A stretch of DNA of 64,000 bases, taken from positions 62,001 to 126,000 of the forward strand of contig CANMKB010000005.1 in the NCBI GenBank assembly GCA_947498415.1. The letters are read 5' to 3'. This DNA comes from an uncultured Paracoccaceae bacterium (GTDB lineage: Bacteria; Pseudomonadota; Alphaproteobacteria; Rhodobacterales; Rhodobacteraceae). Shown one piece after another: positions 44,726 to 53,200 of the stretch. The first letter of the stretch is position 1. Each line of letters starts with the position of its first letter. The translations under genes and the position numbers were made by a program. The notes beneath the pieces were generated by a model. That model was not told where the DNA came from. It saw only the letters and a list, made by a program, of their open reading frames with translations, and did not search any database.

Positions 44726-45915
44726 CCTTTAACCGCTTTCACGATCTTTTCTGCACCATCAGACAGGTTGTCCGCTGCGATGACATCAAGACCAGAGTTG
44801 TTGATGATGTCTTTACCAGCTTCAACGTTGGTACCCTCAAGACGCACAACAAGTGGAACCTGCAAGCCAACTTCTTTTACAGCAGCTACAACGCCCTCTG
44901 CGATCACGTCGCAGCGCATGATGCCGCCGAAGATGTTGACCAAGATGCCTTTGACGTTTTTGTCAGAAGTGATGATCTTAAATGCTTCGGTCACTTTCTC
45001 TTTGGTCGCGCCGCCACCTACGTCGAGGAAGTTGGCAGGCTCTGCGCCGTAGAGTTTGATGATGTCCATGGTCGCCATCGCAAGACCTGCGCCGTTTACC
45101 ATGCAGCCGATTTCACCATCCAGAGCGATGTAGTTCAGGTCGTACTTAGACGCCTCAAGCTCTTTTGGATCTTCTTCGGATTCATCACGCAGCTCTGCAA
45201 CGTCTGGGTGACGGTAGATTGCGTTGCCGTCAAAGCCAAGCTTAGCGTCCAGAACTTTCAGATCACCGGTGTCGGTCACGATCAGTGGGTTGATTTCCAG
45301 CATCTCCATGTCTTTTTCCATGAAGGCTTTGTACAGCTGACCCATCAGCTTAACGCACTGCTTTACCTGTGCGCCTTTGAGGCCCAAAGAGAACGCGATG
45401 CGACGGCCGTGGTATGGCTGGAAGCCAGTTGCCGGATCAACAGAGAAAGACAGGATCTTTTCTGGAGTGGCTTCTGCAACTTCTTCGATGTCCATGCCGC
45501 CTTCGGTAGAACATACGAAAGATACACGAGAGGTTTGGCGATCAACCAACAGAGCCAGGTACAGTTCTGTTTCGATGCCAGAGCCAGCTTCGATGTAGAT
45601 GCGATTAACCTGCTTGCCCGCTGGGCCAGTCTGGTGAGTCACAAGGGTGCGGCCCAGCATCTTTTTCGCTTCTTCAGCGGCTTCTTCGACGGATTTCGTC
45701 AGGCGAACACCGCCTTTTTCACCGGCGTCGGATTCTTTGAAAGTCCCTTTGCCGCGACCACCTGCGTGGATTTGCGCTTTAACAACCCAAAGCGGGCCGT
45801 CAAGCTCGCCTGCTGCGGTTTTGGCGTCTTCGGCTTTCAGAACAACACGTCCTTCAGAAACCGGGGCGCCATATGTGCGAAGCAGTGCCTTCGCTTGGTA
45901 TTCATGGATGTTCAT
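44722..45915 (-). CDS. sucC: Succinyl-CoA synthetase beta subunit
   Basis: ATP-grasp beta subunit of succinate-CoA ligase, 397 residues, which binds nucleotide and Mg and, with SucD, substrate-level phosphorylates. N-terminus [18 protein letters not shown] is canonical; [20 protein letters not shown] and [18 protein letters not shown] are family blocks. Start ATG 45915 is chosen over 45957 because the family begins there. First gene of the long suc unit. The paired TGTGATCACA elements lie 108-138 bp upstream. Confidence 0.97.
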   Translation of the reverse strand: MNIHEYQAKALLRTYGAPVSEGRVVLKAEDAKTAAGELDGPLWVVKAQIHAGGRGKGTFKESDAGEKGGVRLTKSVEEAAEEAKKMLGRTLVTHQTGPAGKQVNRIYIEAGSGIETELYLALLVDRQTSRVSFVCSTEGGMDIEEVAEATPEKILSFSVDPATGFQPYHGRRIAFSLGLKGAQVKQCVKLMGQLYKAFMEKDMEMLEINPLIVTDTGDLKVLDAKLGFDGNAIYRHPDVAELRDESEEDPKELEASKYDLNYIALDGEIGCMVNGAGLAMATMDIIKLYGAEPANFLDVGGGATKEKVTEAFKIITSDKNVKGILVNIFGGIMRCDVIAEGVVAAVKEVGLQVPLVVRLEGTNVEAGKDIINNSGLDVIAADNLSDGAEKIVKAVKG

Positions 45916-46022
45916 GAAACTGTCCCATATTGCTGCGATTGTCTCTGATATAGACATAGGATGACCAACAACCTAAGCGCTTTTTTCGATTGCAGAGGAA
46001 ATACGGACAATTTTTTCTATTT

Positions 46023-46053
46023 TGTGATCACACGTAAAAATACTGTGATCACA
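46023..46053. promoter_or_regulatory. Paired TGTGATCACA palindromes upstream of sucC
   Basis: TGTGATCACA (46023-46032), an 11-bp AT-rich spacer, then TGTGATCACA (46044-46053). Centres are 21 bp apart, two helical turns, which suggests two regulator dimers on one face. The same layout precedes sdhC. No gene for a specific regulator is in the window. Confidence 0.7.
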
Positions 46054-46130
46054 AAATTACAATCCAGCAACGAAAATACGATTCGGTGTTTTAAAATAGG
46101 CATCCGCAGCGACGCGTGGATGTTAGCGCA

Positions 46131-46160
46131 AATAGAAACGCAGCCCCAAAAGGGCTGCGC
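46131..46160 (-). terminator. Terminator of mdh
   Basis: On the minus strand GCAGCCC pairs with GGGCTGC around four bases, followed by TTTCTATTT, about 25 bases after the mdh stop. It shows that mdh and sucC are separate transcription units. Confidence 0.85.
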
Positions 46161-46185
46161 TAAGTCACGTAAAATCTAAGTTGGC

Positions 46186-47262
<1,077 letters not shown>

Positions 47263-47316
47263 TTAGATATATCTTCACCGTCCACAGGGATTTTTAGCGC
47301 TAACTCGGGCTTTTTG

Positions 47317-48054
47317 ATGGAACTACAATTATTTTTGATAACCGCCCTCGCAGTGCTGTTTGCAGGCTTTTCCAAGGGTGGTTTTGGCGGTGGGGCGGCG
47401 TTCGCCAGCTCTGCGATTCTTGCATTGGTGATGCCGCCGGCGCAGGCCATTGGGCTGATGTTGCCCTTATTGATGCTTATGGATCTAGGCGCTGTTCGTA
47501 GTTTTTGGAAGCAGTGGGACTGGCCAAGATCTCGGCTTATGATTTTTGGGGGGCTGCCGGGGATCGCTCTTGGAGCGGTTTTCTATTCTGTCACCAATGC
47601 TGATGTGATGCGCTTTTTGATTGGGGTCATCGCAGTGGCATTTGTCGCTTGGCAGTTATTGCCCAAACGGGCCTTTCAAGAGGCAAAGCTGAGCCCGTCG
47701 ATTGGATATTCTGCCGGTATGGCTGCCGGTTTCACCAGTTTTGTGAGCCATGCGGGTGGGCCGCCCGCGGCGATGTATTTGCTATCGCAAAGACTGGATA
47801 AAACGACATACCATGCGTCGTCGACATTGATATTTTGGGTGATAAACGCAGCCAAGGTCGCCCCTTACGCCTACTTGGGGATTTTTACGCTCGATTCACT
47901 CTTGCTGGATATCTATCTCGCTCCGATTGCGCTGGTGGGGGTTTGGCTAGGGGTTCGGGCACATCACATTGTCTCAGACAAGGTGTTCTTTGGGTTAACC
48001 TATGTGTTGCTTGCGATCACGGGACTTAAGTTGATTTGGGATTCTTTGACCTAA
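47317..48054 (+). CDS. TSUP family transporter (TauE/SafE)
   Basis: Inner-membrane protein of 245 residues with about seven to eight helices, of the TauE/SafE sulfite/organosulfonate exporter family. N-terminal LFAGFSKGGFGGGAAFASS and the second-half YSAGMAAGFTSFVSHAGGPP are the paired family motifs. Substrate not determined by sequence. ATG 47317 is preferred to the TTG at 47314. It is divergent from mdh across 168 bp and convergent with the next small gene. Confidence 0.9.
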   Translation: MELQLFLITALAVLFAGFSKGGFGGGAAFASSAILALVMPPAQAIGLMLPLLMLMDLGAVRSFWKQWDWPRSRLMIFGGLPGIALGAVFYSVTNADVMRFLIGVIAVAFVAWQLLPKRAFQEAKLSPSIGYSAGMAAGFTSFVSHAGGPPAAMYLLSQRLDKTTYHASSTLIFWVINAAKVAPYAYLGIFTLDSLLLDIYLAPIALVGVWLGVRAHHIVSDKVFFGLTYVLLAITGLKLIWDSLT

Positions 48055-48055
48055 G

Positions 48056-48376
48056 TTAAGTTTGGTCGCCGACAAGCTCTGTTGCGTTTTTGGTCACTTC
48101 AAAGGCCTGTCCCGTGGCGACAAGGCAGGTCAAGCCTGTGGGTGTTGTGATTGTGATGGTCCAACTGCCGCTCTCTTCGCTTGCAAAGACCTCGACCATG
48201 GCATTGTTCGACCCAAGGCCCACTGAACGCCGTGTTTCGCCGTAAGTGTGCTGAAGCCGTTCCACAATGGTATCTCGCGGCGCACAACTGCGTTGCGATT
48301 GTGCCAACGTGTCGGTTGGAACGAATGCCAAGGCAATTGCAAGCCTCGCGAAATGTCTTATCAACTGGATCTTCAT
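48056..48376 (-). CDS. Hypothetical small secreted protein
   Basis: 106 residues with a likely signal peptide (about 1-25, ending LAQ-S) and two cysteines in the mature part (RSCAPRDTIVERLQHTYGE and GLTCLVATGQAF), which could form a disulfide. Beta-rich middle (MVEVFASEESGSWTITITT). No family recognised. ATG 48376 has AGAGGT at a suitable distance; ATG 48379 is adjacent. It converges with the TSUP gene (one base between stops) and is divergent from mcl2. Confidence 0.7.
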   Translation of the reverse strand: MKIQLIRHFARLAIALAFVPTDTLAQSQRSCAPRDTIVERLQHTYGETRRSVGLGSNNAMVEVFASEESGSWTITITTPTGLTCLVATGQAFEVTKNATELVGDQT

Positions 48377-48555
48377 CATACACCTCTTGGCACTAAAGCA
48401 GCCAACATCGAACAGGGAAAACACCCAATCGGATGCCCTGAAATGAAGAGGGGTGAGTCGGCAAGCTTATGGAGTTTTCTGCACATAACGCTCGCGGATT
48501 TTGTCAAATTTATCGTTAAGGCGACGTGCGCTCCGCAAGAAACGGCAATTTTTCA

Positions 48556-48569
48556 CATACAATTGTATG
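48556..48569. promoter_or_regulatory. 14-bp perfect palindrome upstream of mcl2
   Basis: CATACAATTGTATG, fully symmetric, 87-100 bp before the mcl2 start and only 5 bp before the CTGC-GCT-GCGG element. Symmetry and place suggest a second operator; the regulator is unknown. Confidence 0.45.
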
Positions 48570-48574
48570 CATTT

Positions 48575-48585
48575 CTGCGCTGCGG
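48575..48585. promoter_or_regulatory. CTGC-N3-GCGG element upstream of mcl2
   Basis: CTGC-GCT-GCGG followed by CAAAA, one mismatch from CTGC-N3-GCAG, 70-80 bp before the start. The core GCTGCGGCAA is identical to that of the phaA element. Confidence 0.5.
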
Positions 48586-48655
48586 CAAAAAATTACTTGA
48601 ATTCTTTTCGAAAAAAATGCCACAGATACGCGCAACTTTATTTCGGGAGGAAATT

Positions 48656-49510
48656 GTGTCTCAACGCGCTCGCCCTTATCGTTCTGTTCTGTACATTCCT
48701 GCGTCAAATGCACGTGCAATGGAAAAAGCAAAGACTTTGCCAGTTGATGCCATCATCTTTGATCTCGAAGATGCGGTTGCGCCCGGTGAAAAGGAAAACG
48801 CCCGTGGCATGCTGGCCGAAGCCCTAGAAACAGACGGATACGGCCCACGTATGCGGATCGTTCGGATCAATGCCCTGGATACCGAATGGGGTAAAGCCGA
48901 CGCTGATGCCGTGAAAGCTATGAAGGCAGACGCCGTGCTGTTGCCAAAGGTAGAAAGCGCAGCCGAAGTGCAAGCGCTGGCTGACATAACCGGCGACCTG
49001 CCCATTTGGGCGATGATGGAAACCCCACGTGCAATGCTCAAGGCTTTGGAAATTGCGGAGCATCCAAAGCTTGAGGGCTTTGTAATGGGCACAAATGATC
49101 TCGCGAAGGAGCTGCAAAGCCGCTTCCGCCCAGATCGTTTGCCGATGCAAGCGGGCTTAGGCCTATGCCTGTTGGCCGCGAAGGCCGAGGGAATTGTGAT
49201 TGTCGATGGTGTTTACAACGCCTTTAAAGATGCCGAAGGGTTACGCGTTGAGTGTGACCAAGGCCGTGACATGGGGTTTGATGGTAAAACTTTGATCCAC
49301 CCAGCGCAGGTTGACGTTGCGAACAAAGCGTTTGCGCCAAGCGAGGCTGAGGTTGAGCTATCACGCCGCCAGATCGAAGCTTTCGAGCAGGCCGAAAAAG
49401 ATGGCTCTGGCGTTGCAGTTGTCGATGGCAAAATCGTCGAGAATTTGCATGTCGTGACAGCGCAGGAAATTCTGGCAAAAGCGGATGCAATCGCGGAAAT
49501 TTCCGGTTAA
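48656..49510 (+). CDS. mcl2: (3S)-malyl-CoA thioesterase (Mcl2-like, CitE family)
   Basis: CitE-fold enzyme of 284 residues. The opening RPYRSVLYIPASNARAMEKA, the acidic metal site IIFDLEDAVAPGEK and the CoA-binding FVMGTNDLAKEL are intact. Size and place, beside mdh and near mch and sdh, match my recollection of R. sphaeroides Mcl2, which hydrolyses (3S)-malyl-CoA to malate, rather than the longer Mcl1 lyase; NCBI-style calls may simply say CoA ester lyase. GTG 48656 has GGGAGG 5 bases upstream; longer in-frame extensions lack support. With mch it ends the ethylmalonyl-CoA pathway to malate. Confidence 0.85.
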   Translation: MSQRARPYRSVLYIPASNARAMEKAKTLPVDAIIFDLEDAVAPGEKENARGMLAEALETDGYGPRMRIVRINALDTEWGKADADAVKAMKADAVLLPKVESAAEVQALADITGDLPIWAMMETPRAMLKALEIAEHPKLEGFVMGTNDLAKELQSRFRPDRLPMQAGLGLCLLAAKAEGIVIVDGVYNAFKDAEGLRVECDQGRDMGFDGKTLIHPAQVDVANKAFAPSEAEVELSRRQIEAFEQAEKDGSGVAVVDGKIVENLHVVTAQEILAKADAIAEISG

Positions 49511-49549
49511 GGCTAAGGGATTTCAAATTCCTACTGCGGAGATACAGCG

Positions 49550-50098
49550 ATGACACTGCTCTTAGCCGGACTAATTCTTTGGTATGCGGCCCATTTGTTT
49601 AACCGGGTGATGCCCGGTGTGCGTGCAAAAATGGGGGACAAAGGCAAAGGTGTGATTGCGCTTTTGATCCTGTTGTCTGTTGTTCTGATGGTGATCGGCT
49701 ATCGCTCTGCACCTTATGAGCATCTTTGGGATCGTCCGACTTGGGGCACCATGGCCAACAATGCGATGATGGTTGTCGCCCTGTATCTTACGAGCCCCGG
49801 ACCGAAAAAAGGGGCTATCTTTTACGGGTTCCGCCATCCGATGCTGATGGGCGTCGCTCTTTGGGCTATGGCGCATATCATTGTGAACGGTGATGTTGCG
49901 TCGTCGCTGTTGTTCGGTGGGATTTGGCTTTGGACACAAATTGAGATCCGCGTGATCAACAAGGCTGAGCCAGACTGGACGCCGAACCCAAGAGGCTCGC
50001 TTGCCAAAGATGGCATGTTCTTTGCGATATCAATCTTGCTTGTGGGCCTCATTGGCGCGATCCACATGCTGTTCGGCCTGACCCCATTTGGAGGGTAA
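49550..50098 (+). CDS. NnrU family membrane protein
   Basis: Inner-membrane protein of 182 residues with about five hydrophobic segments, of the NnrU family, first named beside denitrification genes in Rhodobacter and also related to MxaP/15-cis-zeta-carotene isomerase-like proteins. GFRHPMLMGVALWAMAHII and AEPDWTPNPRGSLAKDG are the family blocks. No nitrogen-oxide genes are in the window, so a nitrate role should not be assumed. It lies 39 bp after mcl2, probably in the same transcript, and 4 bp before the DUF1737 gene. Confidence 0.85.
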   Translation: MTLLLAGLILWYAAHLFNRVMPGVRAKMGDKGKGVIALLILLSVVLMVIGYRSAPYEHLWDRPTWGTMANNAMMVVALYLTSPGPKKGAIFYGFRHPMLMGVALWAMAHIIVNGDVASSLLFGGIWLWTQIEIRVINKAEPDWTPNPRGSLAKDGMFFAISILLVGLIGAIHMLFGLTPFGG

Positions 50099-50102
50099 CC
50101 CC

Positions 50103-50306
50103 ATGAAATTGTATCGTTTACTCACCGAAGATGACACATCTGCCTTCTGTCACAAAGTCACCGACGCTTTGAATAAGGGTTGGACACTGCACGGCGATCC
50201 GACCATCAGTTTTGACGCCGCTCGTGGTGTCACGCGCTGTGCTCAGGCTGTCGTGAAAGAGGTTGAAGGCACCTATACACCAGACACCAAACTTGGAGCA
50301 CACTAA
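50103..50306 (+). CDS. DUF1737 domain protein
   Basis: 67-residue soluble protein with the DUF1737 pattern YRLLTEDDTSAFCHKVTDAL, GWTLHGDPTISFD and CAQAVVKEV. Function unknown. Start ATG 50103 follows GGAGGGT just before it. The stop overlaps the mch start by one base (TAATG), so the two are coupled. Confidence 0.85.
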   Translation: MKLYRLLTEDDTSAFCHKVTDALNKGWTLHGDPTISFDAARGVTRCAQAVVKEVEGTYTPDTKLGAH

Positions 50307-51337
50307 TGGCTAAGACCAACGCAGGCCGTTTTTTTGAGGACTATCAAGTCGGAGACGTGATGAAACACGCTGTGCCACGCACCGTATCCGGTGGTGAGCG
50401 CGCGTTGTATCACGCTTTGTATCCTGCGCGTCACGCGCTGTATTCTTCAGATGAATTCGCGCGTGCGTCTGGTCTGCCCCAATCTCCACTTGATGATCTC
50501 GCGGCATTTCACGTGGTGTTTGGCAAAACTGTGCCAGATGTTTCGCTGAATGCGGTGGCCAATCTCGGGTATGCCGAAGGTCGTTGGCTGTTACCCGTGT
50601 ACCAAGGCGATACGCTGCGGTCTGAGAGCGAAGTTATTGGTGTTAAGCAAAACTCGAACGGAAAATCTGGCGTTGTTTATGTGCGTACGCGCGGCCTGAA
50701 CCAACGTGACGAAACCGTAATGGAATATGTCCGTTGGGTGATGGTGCGGAAAGGGGATTTGGACGCAGCTGCACCGGACACCGTTATTCCGCAACTCGAC
50801 AAAGTTATCCCCGCGGATCAGCTGGTGATCCCGAATGGTTTGGATTTCTCGAACTACGATTTCGATCTGTCCGGCGAAACTCATCGCTGGGGGGATTACA
50901 CCATCGGTGAAAAGATTGATCATGTTGATGGCGTGACGATCGAAGAGGCAGAGCACATGATGGCCACGCGGCTTTGGCAAAACACAGCCAAAGTGCATTT
51001 TGATACGACGGCACGCCCGGATGGGACGCGTTTGATCTACGGTGGTCACGTCATATCTATGGCGCGTGCCTTGTCATTTAATGGTCTTGCCAATGCTCAG
51101 ATGATTGTGGGTTTGAATGCAGGAGCACATGCCAACCCATGCCTCTCAGGGGATACCGTGCGGGCTTGGACTGAGGTTCTGGACAAGGCAGAAACCAATG
51201 CGCCGGGTGTCGGTGCCATTCGGTTGCGGCTTGTGGCCACAAAGGGTGGTGCGCCGTTTGAACTTAAAGACGAGAACGGAAAATATTTGCCGAACGTTCT
51301 ATTGGACCTTGATTATTGGGCGCTCATGCCACTTTGA
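50306..51337 (+). CDS. mch: Mesaconyl-CoA hydratase
   Basis: MaoC-like hotdog hydratase of 343 residues that hydrates mesaconyl-C1-CoA (2-methylfumaryl-CoA) to beta-methylmalyl-CoA in the ethylmalonyl-CoA pathway. GRFFEDYQVGDVMKHAVPRT opens the first hotdog; a second repeat begins near IGEKIDHVDGVTIEEAEHM. Length and sequence agree with the R. sphaeroides enzyme (Mch). It is the last clear pathway gene of the mcl2-nnrU-DUF1737-mch run. Confidence 0.92.
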   Translation: MAKTNAGRFFEDYQVGDVMKHAVPRTVSGGERALYHALYPARHALYSSDEFARASGLPQSPLDDLAAFHVVFGKTVPDVSLNAVANLGYAEGRWLLPVYQGDTLRSESEVIGVKQNSNGKSGVVYVRTRGLNQRDETVMEYVRWVMVRKGDLDAAAPDTVIPQLDKVIPADQLVIPNGLDFSNYDFDLSGETHRWGDYTIGEKIDHVDGVTIEEAEHMMATRLWQNTAKVHFDTTARPDGTRLIYGGHVISMARALSFNGLANAQMIVGLNAGAHANPCLSGDTVRAWTEVLDKAETNAPGVGAIRLRLVATKGGAPFELKDENGKYLPNVLLDLDYWALMPL

Positions 51338-51343
51338 TAAAGA

Positions 51344-52093
51344 ATGTTTCGTTCTTTATCAGTTGCCGCACTCTTGGCCTGCGCCTTACCAGCACAGGCA
51401 GAATTTTCATTCGAACGCACATCTGAAGATGTGAAATCGTATGTTGAATCCAATTTGCTTGGTATTTTTTACCATGAATTTGGGCATGCCCTGATTGATG
51501 TGATGGAATTGCCGATATTCGGGCAAGAGGAAGATGCGGCAGATGTTTTGTCTGTCTTTTTGATAGACGCATTCTACGAAGAAGAAGCGGCAGTTCAGCT
51601 GGCCTATGACACTGCTTTTGGGTTCTTGGGCGAGGCGGAGCAATCTGAAGACATCGCCTTTTGGGATGTGCATGGCCCAGATTTGCAACGGTATTATAAT
51701 TTGGTGTGCTTGTTCTATGGGGCCAACCCGGATGAACGGGAAGATGTGGCGCAAGAACTAGGCCTGCCTGAAGAACGTGCCGAATATTGCCCAGACGAAT
51801 TTGATCAAGCGCTCCATAGCTGGGGTGGTGTGTTAGACGAGATTTCTGTTTCGGGCGGGGGGCAAAGCCTGAAATTGCAGCCTCTTGAAGACAAGGGCGC
51901 TGCTGCACAGTTTACACATTCGGTCATGGCAACCGAGCTTGCGGCTTTAAACGAAGAATTTGAGCTGCCAAGCCCGATTGATATTCGCGTCGAAGCCTGC
52001 GGCGAGGTGAATGCCTTTTATGATCCCCTCAACCGGGAAATCACGATGTGCACCGAGTTTACAGACGAACTGACATTGATGGCGCCACAGTAA
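51344..52093 (+). CDS. DUF4344-type exported metallopeptidase
   Basis: 249-residue protein with a signal peptide (about 1-19, LPAQA-E) and the zinc motif of HEFGHALID (HExxH, about residues 44-48), with E/D-rich EEDAADVLSVFLIDAF downstream as the probable third-ligand helix. Two cysteines in VRVEACGEVNAFYDP-like and CTEFTDEL regions are candidates for a disulfide. Belongs to the DUF4344 family of putative periplasmic zinc peptidases. It is placed 6 bp after mch and 20 bp before the first TGTGATCACA element; no link to either pathway is known. Confidence 0.85.
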   Translation: MFRSLSVAALLACALPAQAEFSFERTSEDVKSYVESNLLGIFYHEFGHALIDVMELPIFGQEEDAADVLSVFLIDAFYEEEAAVQLAYDTAFGFLGEAEQSEDIAFWDVHGPDLQRYYNLVCLFYGANPDEREDVAQELGLPEERAEYCPDEFDQALHSWGGVLDEISVSGGGQSLKLQPLEDKGAAAQFTHSVMATELAALNEEFELPSPIDIRVEACGEVNAFYDPLNREITMCTEFTDELTLMAPQ

Positions 52094-52112
52094 GAGGTGC
52101 TCTGCTGCGTTT

Positions 52113-52122
52113 TGTGATCACA
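52113..52122. promoter_or_regulatory. Single TGTGATCACA upstream of sdhC
   Basis: Perfect copy of the palindrome, 20 bases after the DUF4344 gene stop and 129 bp (centre to centre) from the first element of the pair at 52242. An auxiliary site for the same regulator is plausible. Confidence 0.55.
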
Positions 52123-52241
52123 TATTTATAGGGTTGATTGAGGGGTAAACGGACCTCAGCCAACTGATTTTCTCGACTTTGACCAATTTGTTGATGTTTG
52201 CGCTATCGCAATTTCGATCTTTACGGCGCGAATGGGTGACC

Positions 52242-52272
52242 TGTGATCACGCAAAATATTTATGTGATCACA
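52242..52272. promoter_or_regulatory. Paired TGTGATCAC palindromes upstream of sdhC
   Basis: TGTGATCACG (52242-52251), 11-bp AT-rich spacer, TGTGATCACA (52263-52272). Centres 21 bp apart, the same spacing as at sucC, ending 136 bp before the sdhC start. Strongest evidence in the window for a TCA-cycle regulon. Confidence 0.7.
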
Positions 52273-52408
52273 AAAGTGACGTATTGATGCTGCAACTGAA
52301 AAAAATCATGAAAACTTGACGTCATATCCACAATTTTTACCGCCCAGAAAGGTGACAGATGAGAAAAATCCGTTACTAAAGGTGTCAACGAACCTGAAAG
52401 GACTCAGT

Positions 52409-52792
52409 ATGGCAGACGTGAACCGGGGCAATCGCCCGCTTTCGCCCCACCTAACAATATACCGTCCTCAAATGACATCTCTGTCATCGATTATGGTCCG
52501 CATCACCGGAATTGCGACGTTGTTCCTATCGGTGCTTGTGGTTTGGTGGCTCATCGCAGCATCAACTTCTGAAACTTCGTTTGCATTCATTGATGGTCTG
52601 ATCCGCAGCTGGCTTGGCGATTTGATCTTGCTGGGTGCGACTTGGGCACTGTTCTACCACATGCTTGGGCGCTTGCGTCACGTGGTTTGGGACTTTGGCC
52701 ATTTTCTAGACGTCGAAACATCCGAAAAAATGGGTGCCGGCATGTTTATTGGTGCGACCGTTCTGACGGCGCTTACCGCGCTGTTTGTTTAA
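52409..52792 (+). CDS. sdhC: Succinate dehydrogenase cytochrome b556 subunit
   Basis: Membrane anchor SdhC, 127 residues, about three helices, which binds haem b and ubiquinone with SdhD. N-terminus has RGNRPLSPHLTIYRPQMTSL, the SdhC family motif; a His in FYHMLGRLRHVVWDFGHF is the likely haem ligand. ATG 52409 is chosen for AAAGGA upstream; upstream in-frame codons are not conserved. First of sdhC-sdhD-sdhA-(sulfotransferase-like)-sdhB. Confidence 0.95.
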   Translation: MADVNRGNRPLSPHLTIYRPQMTSLSSIMVRITGIATLFLSVLVVWWLIAASTSETSFAFIDGLIRSWLGDLILLGATWALFYHMLGRLRHVVWDFGHFLDVETSEKMGAGMFIGATVLTALTALFV

Positions 52793-52804
52793 GGAGACCT
52801 GAAC

Positions 52805-53176
52805 ATGAGATACCTTACAGATCGCAAACGCGCACTAGGCAACGGCTCTGGTCGCCAAGGCACACATCATCACTGGCAAATGATGGTCAGCTCGATGTTG
52901 ATGATTGTTGCTGTTCCAGTCTTTATTTTCACCTTGGGAATGGGTGTTGGCGGTACTTACGAAGAAGTGCTGGCTTATTTCGCACGTCCTTTCCCAGCCA
53001 TTGTCACAGGGCTTTGCTTTAGTGTCATCGTATTGCACGTCATGCGTGAAGCGCATGAAGCAATTGAAGACTACGTTCACGGCACAGCTGAAAAGATCGC
53101 TCTCGTTGCCACATCTGCGTTGGCTTACACGATGATCGCTGTTGCGCTCTTCGCCCTGATCAAGCTCGCGCTTTAA
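52805..53176 (+). CDS. sdhD: Succinate dehydrogenase hydrophobic anchor subunit
   Basis: SdhD, 123 residues, three helices. An N-terminal Gly/His-rich stretch (GNGSGRQGTHHHWQMMV) is followed by helices at about 22-45, 58-80 and 97-120, with a conserved His in VLHVMREAHEAIEDYVHG as the probable haem/quinone-site residue. It sits 12 bp after sdhC. Confidence 0.93.
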   Translation: MRYLTDRKRALGNGSGRQGTHHHWQMMVSSMLMIVAVPVFIFTLGMGVGGTYEEVLAYFARPFPAIVTGLCFSVIVLHVMREAHEAIEDYVHGTAEKIALVATSALAYTMIAVALFALIKLAL

Positions 53177-53200
53177 GTTGTGCGATAAGGAAATCAAACA

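Larger units (their letters stand above)
52094..52408. other. 315-bp regulatory region upstream of sdhC
   Basis: No gene. It has three TGTGATCAC elements: 52113-52122 alone, and the pair at 52242-52272. AT-rich near the pair. It should contain the sdh promoter. A weak TTGACG (near 52317) has no good -10 partner. Confidence 0.65.

Noticed and set aside
44677..45948. Long open frame of 423 codons on the plus strand opposite sucC
   Set aside because: It is antisense to a conserved TCA gene, has no ribosome site and its Cys/Phe/Val-rich composition is that of a shadow frame.
46023..46053. CRP/FNR interpretation of the TGTGATCACA pairs
   Set aside because: CRP needs TGTGA-N6-TCACA; here the half-sites touch, so a different regulator is more likely.
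48656..49510. Calling this gene mcl1 (malyl-CoA/beta-methylmalyl-CoA lyase) or citrate lyase citE
   Set aside because: Mcl1 is about 318 residues with a different N-terminus, and no citD/citF genes are near; size and neighbourhood fit Mcl2.
49550..50098. Denitrification role for the NnrU-family gene
   Set aside because: No nitrite or nitric-oxide reductase genes in the window; the family name alone does not prove the function.
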